A stretch of 6,085 nt of DNA from an uncultured Eubacteriales bacterium (lineage in GTDB: Bacteria; Bacillota; Clostridia; Lachnospirales; Lachnospiraceae). The translations under genes were made by a program, and so were the position numbers. Shown piece by piece: positions 5,795-6,085 of this stretch; position 1 is the first letter of the stretch; the number at the start of each line of letters is the position of its first letter. A model generated the notes under the pieces. It had not been told where the DNA came from. It made no database searches and saw nothing but the letters and a program-made list of their open reading frames with translations. Where the stretch lies: assembly GCA_900544525.1 (NCBI GenBank), contig UQVN01000206.1, positions 1 to 6,085 of the forward strand, read 5' to 3'.

Positions 5795-6085
5795 ATGGAT
5801 GAAGAATTTACGTTTAATGAAGAGTATGAGAAACTGACTACTGGAACAAGAGCTCATGCTAATGAATTTAATAAAATTTTTGATAAATTATTTGAAAATG
5901 ACAAGTTTTTAAAATATGCAGCAGATTCTCTAGCAGAAAAAATGTTGGAGAAAGGAATGATTGTAGATAACTTTACATCCGAACGTGGAGATTTACCAGG
6001 AAGCGCAGCAAATGATAAGAGGCTATATGATATGATTGCTGAGCAAAATAATAATATTGTGGATGGATATTTCTTACGTGATACT
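5795..6085 (+). CDS. Probable tail-fibre / receptor-binding protein, N-terminal fragment (3'-partial)
   Basis: A frame opens at ATG 5795, eight bases after AAAGGAG (5780-5786), and remains open for 97 codons to the window end. The N-terminus (MDEEFTFNEEYEKLTTG) is acidic. TGTRAHANEFNKIFDKLFENDKFLKY (16-41) resembles the start of many clostridial phage tail proteins in which an AHA-x(n)-N-x(n)-L-x-N-D segment follows a Thr-Gly stretch. Further on, ERGDLPGSAANDKRLYDMI (64-82) followed by AEQNNNI resembles the SA-x-A-x(2)-L-x(2)-I-x(2)-LN shaft-start motif of phage fibres. The position, last after the short fibre-domain gene, fits a receptor-binding protein. The C-terminal specificity part is outside the window. 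No known fibre tip can be identified. Confidence 0.65.
   Translation, partial: MDEEFTFNEEYEKLTTGTRAHANEFNKIFDKLFENDKFLKYAADSLAEKMLEKGMIVDNFTSERGDLPGSAANDKRLYDMIAEQNNNIVDGYFLRDT

Overview
The window is a stretch of the baseplate and tail-tip module of a contractile-tailed (myovirus-like) phage, prophage or phage-derived tail particle from a low-GC Firmicute. The DNA is visibly AT-rich, with A/T-ending codons and Lys/Ile/Asn/Glu-rich proteins. Almost every gene has a strong AAGGAGG-type ribosome binding site. The protein families match the PBSX 'xkd' tail operon of Bacillus subtilis and its many relatives in Clostridia. The C-terminal SH3-like module on the hub protein and the LDG repeats in the XkdU-like protein are most reminiscent of clostridial (Lachnospiraceae/Clostridium-type) prophages. 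The genus cannot be fixed from this sequence alone.

Layout, all on the + strand. (1) 1-543: the end, or possibly all, of a non-structural protein with two FxLYD-like beta domains, closed by a strong intrinsic terminator at 549-587. (2) 614-5779: seven tightly packed tail genes in the canonical order xkdP (LysM), xkdQ (gpD-like hub), xkdR (DUF2577), xkdS (DUF2634, gp25-like), xkdT (baseplate J, gp6-like), xkdU (DUF2313/YmfQ-like) and a short tail-fibre N-terminal-domain protein. (3) 5795-6085: the beginning of a probable tail-fibre or receptor-binding gene that runs off the window. There is no gene-free stretch longer than about 70 bases, and I see no RNA gene, CRISPR array, insertion sequence or attachment site.

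How the genes work together, from family knowledge: the LysM protein and XkdQ form or cap the central hub below the tube, and the DUF2577 protein is a candidate spike or hub component. The gp25-like and gp6-like (baseplate J) proteins build the wedges that surround the hub and trigger sheath contraction. The XkdU-like protein joins wedges to fibres, and the last two genes begin the fibre region that sets host specificity. The tape measure, tube and sheath genes expected upstream, and the holin and endolysin genes expected downstream, are outside the window.

The backbone is a recognisable system, not a new one. The parts that deserve a second look are the FxLYD-like gene and terminator lying directly upstream of the hub genes with no room for a promoter after the terminator, the SH3-like module on the hub protein, the paired LDG repeats in the XkdU-like protein, and the truncated fibre gene.
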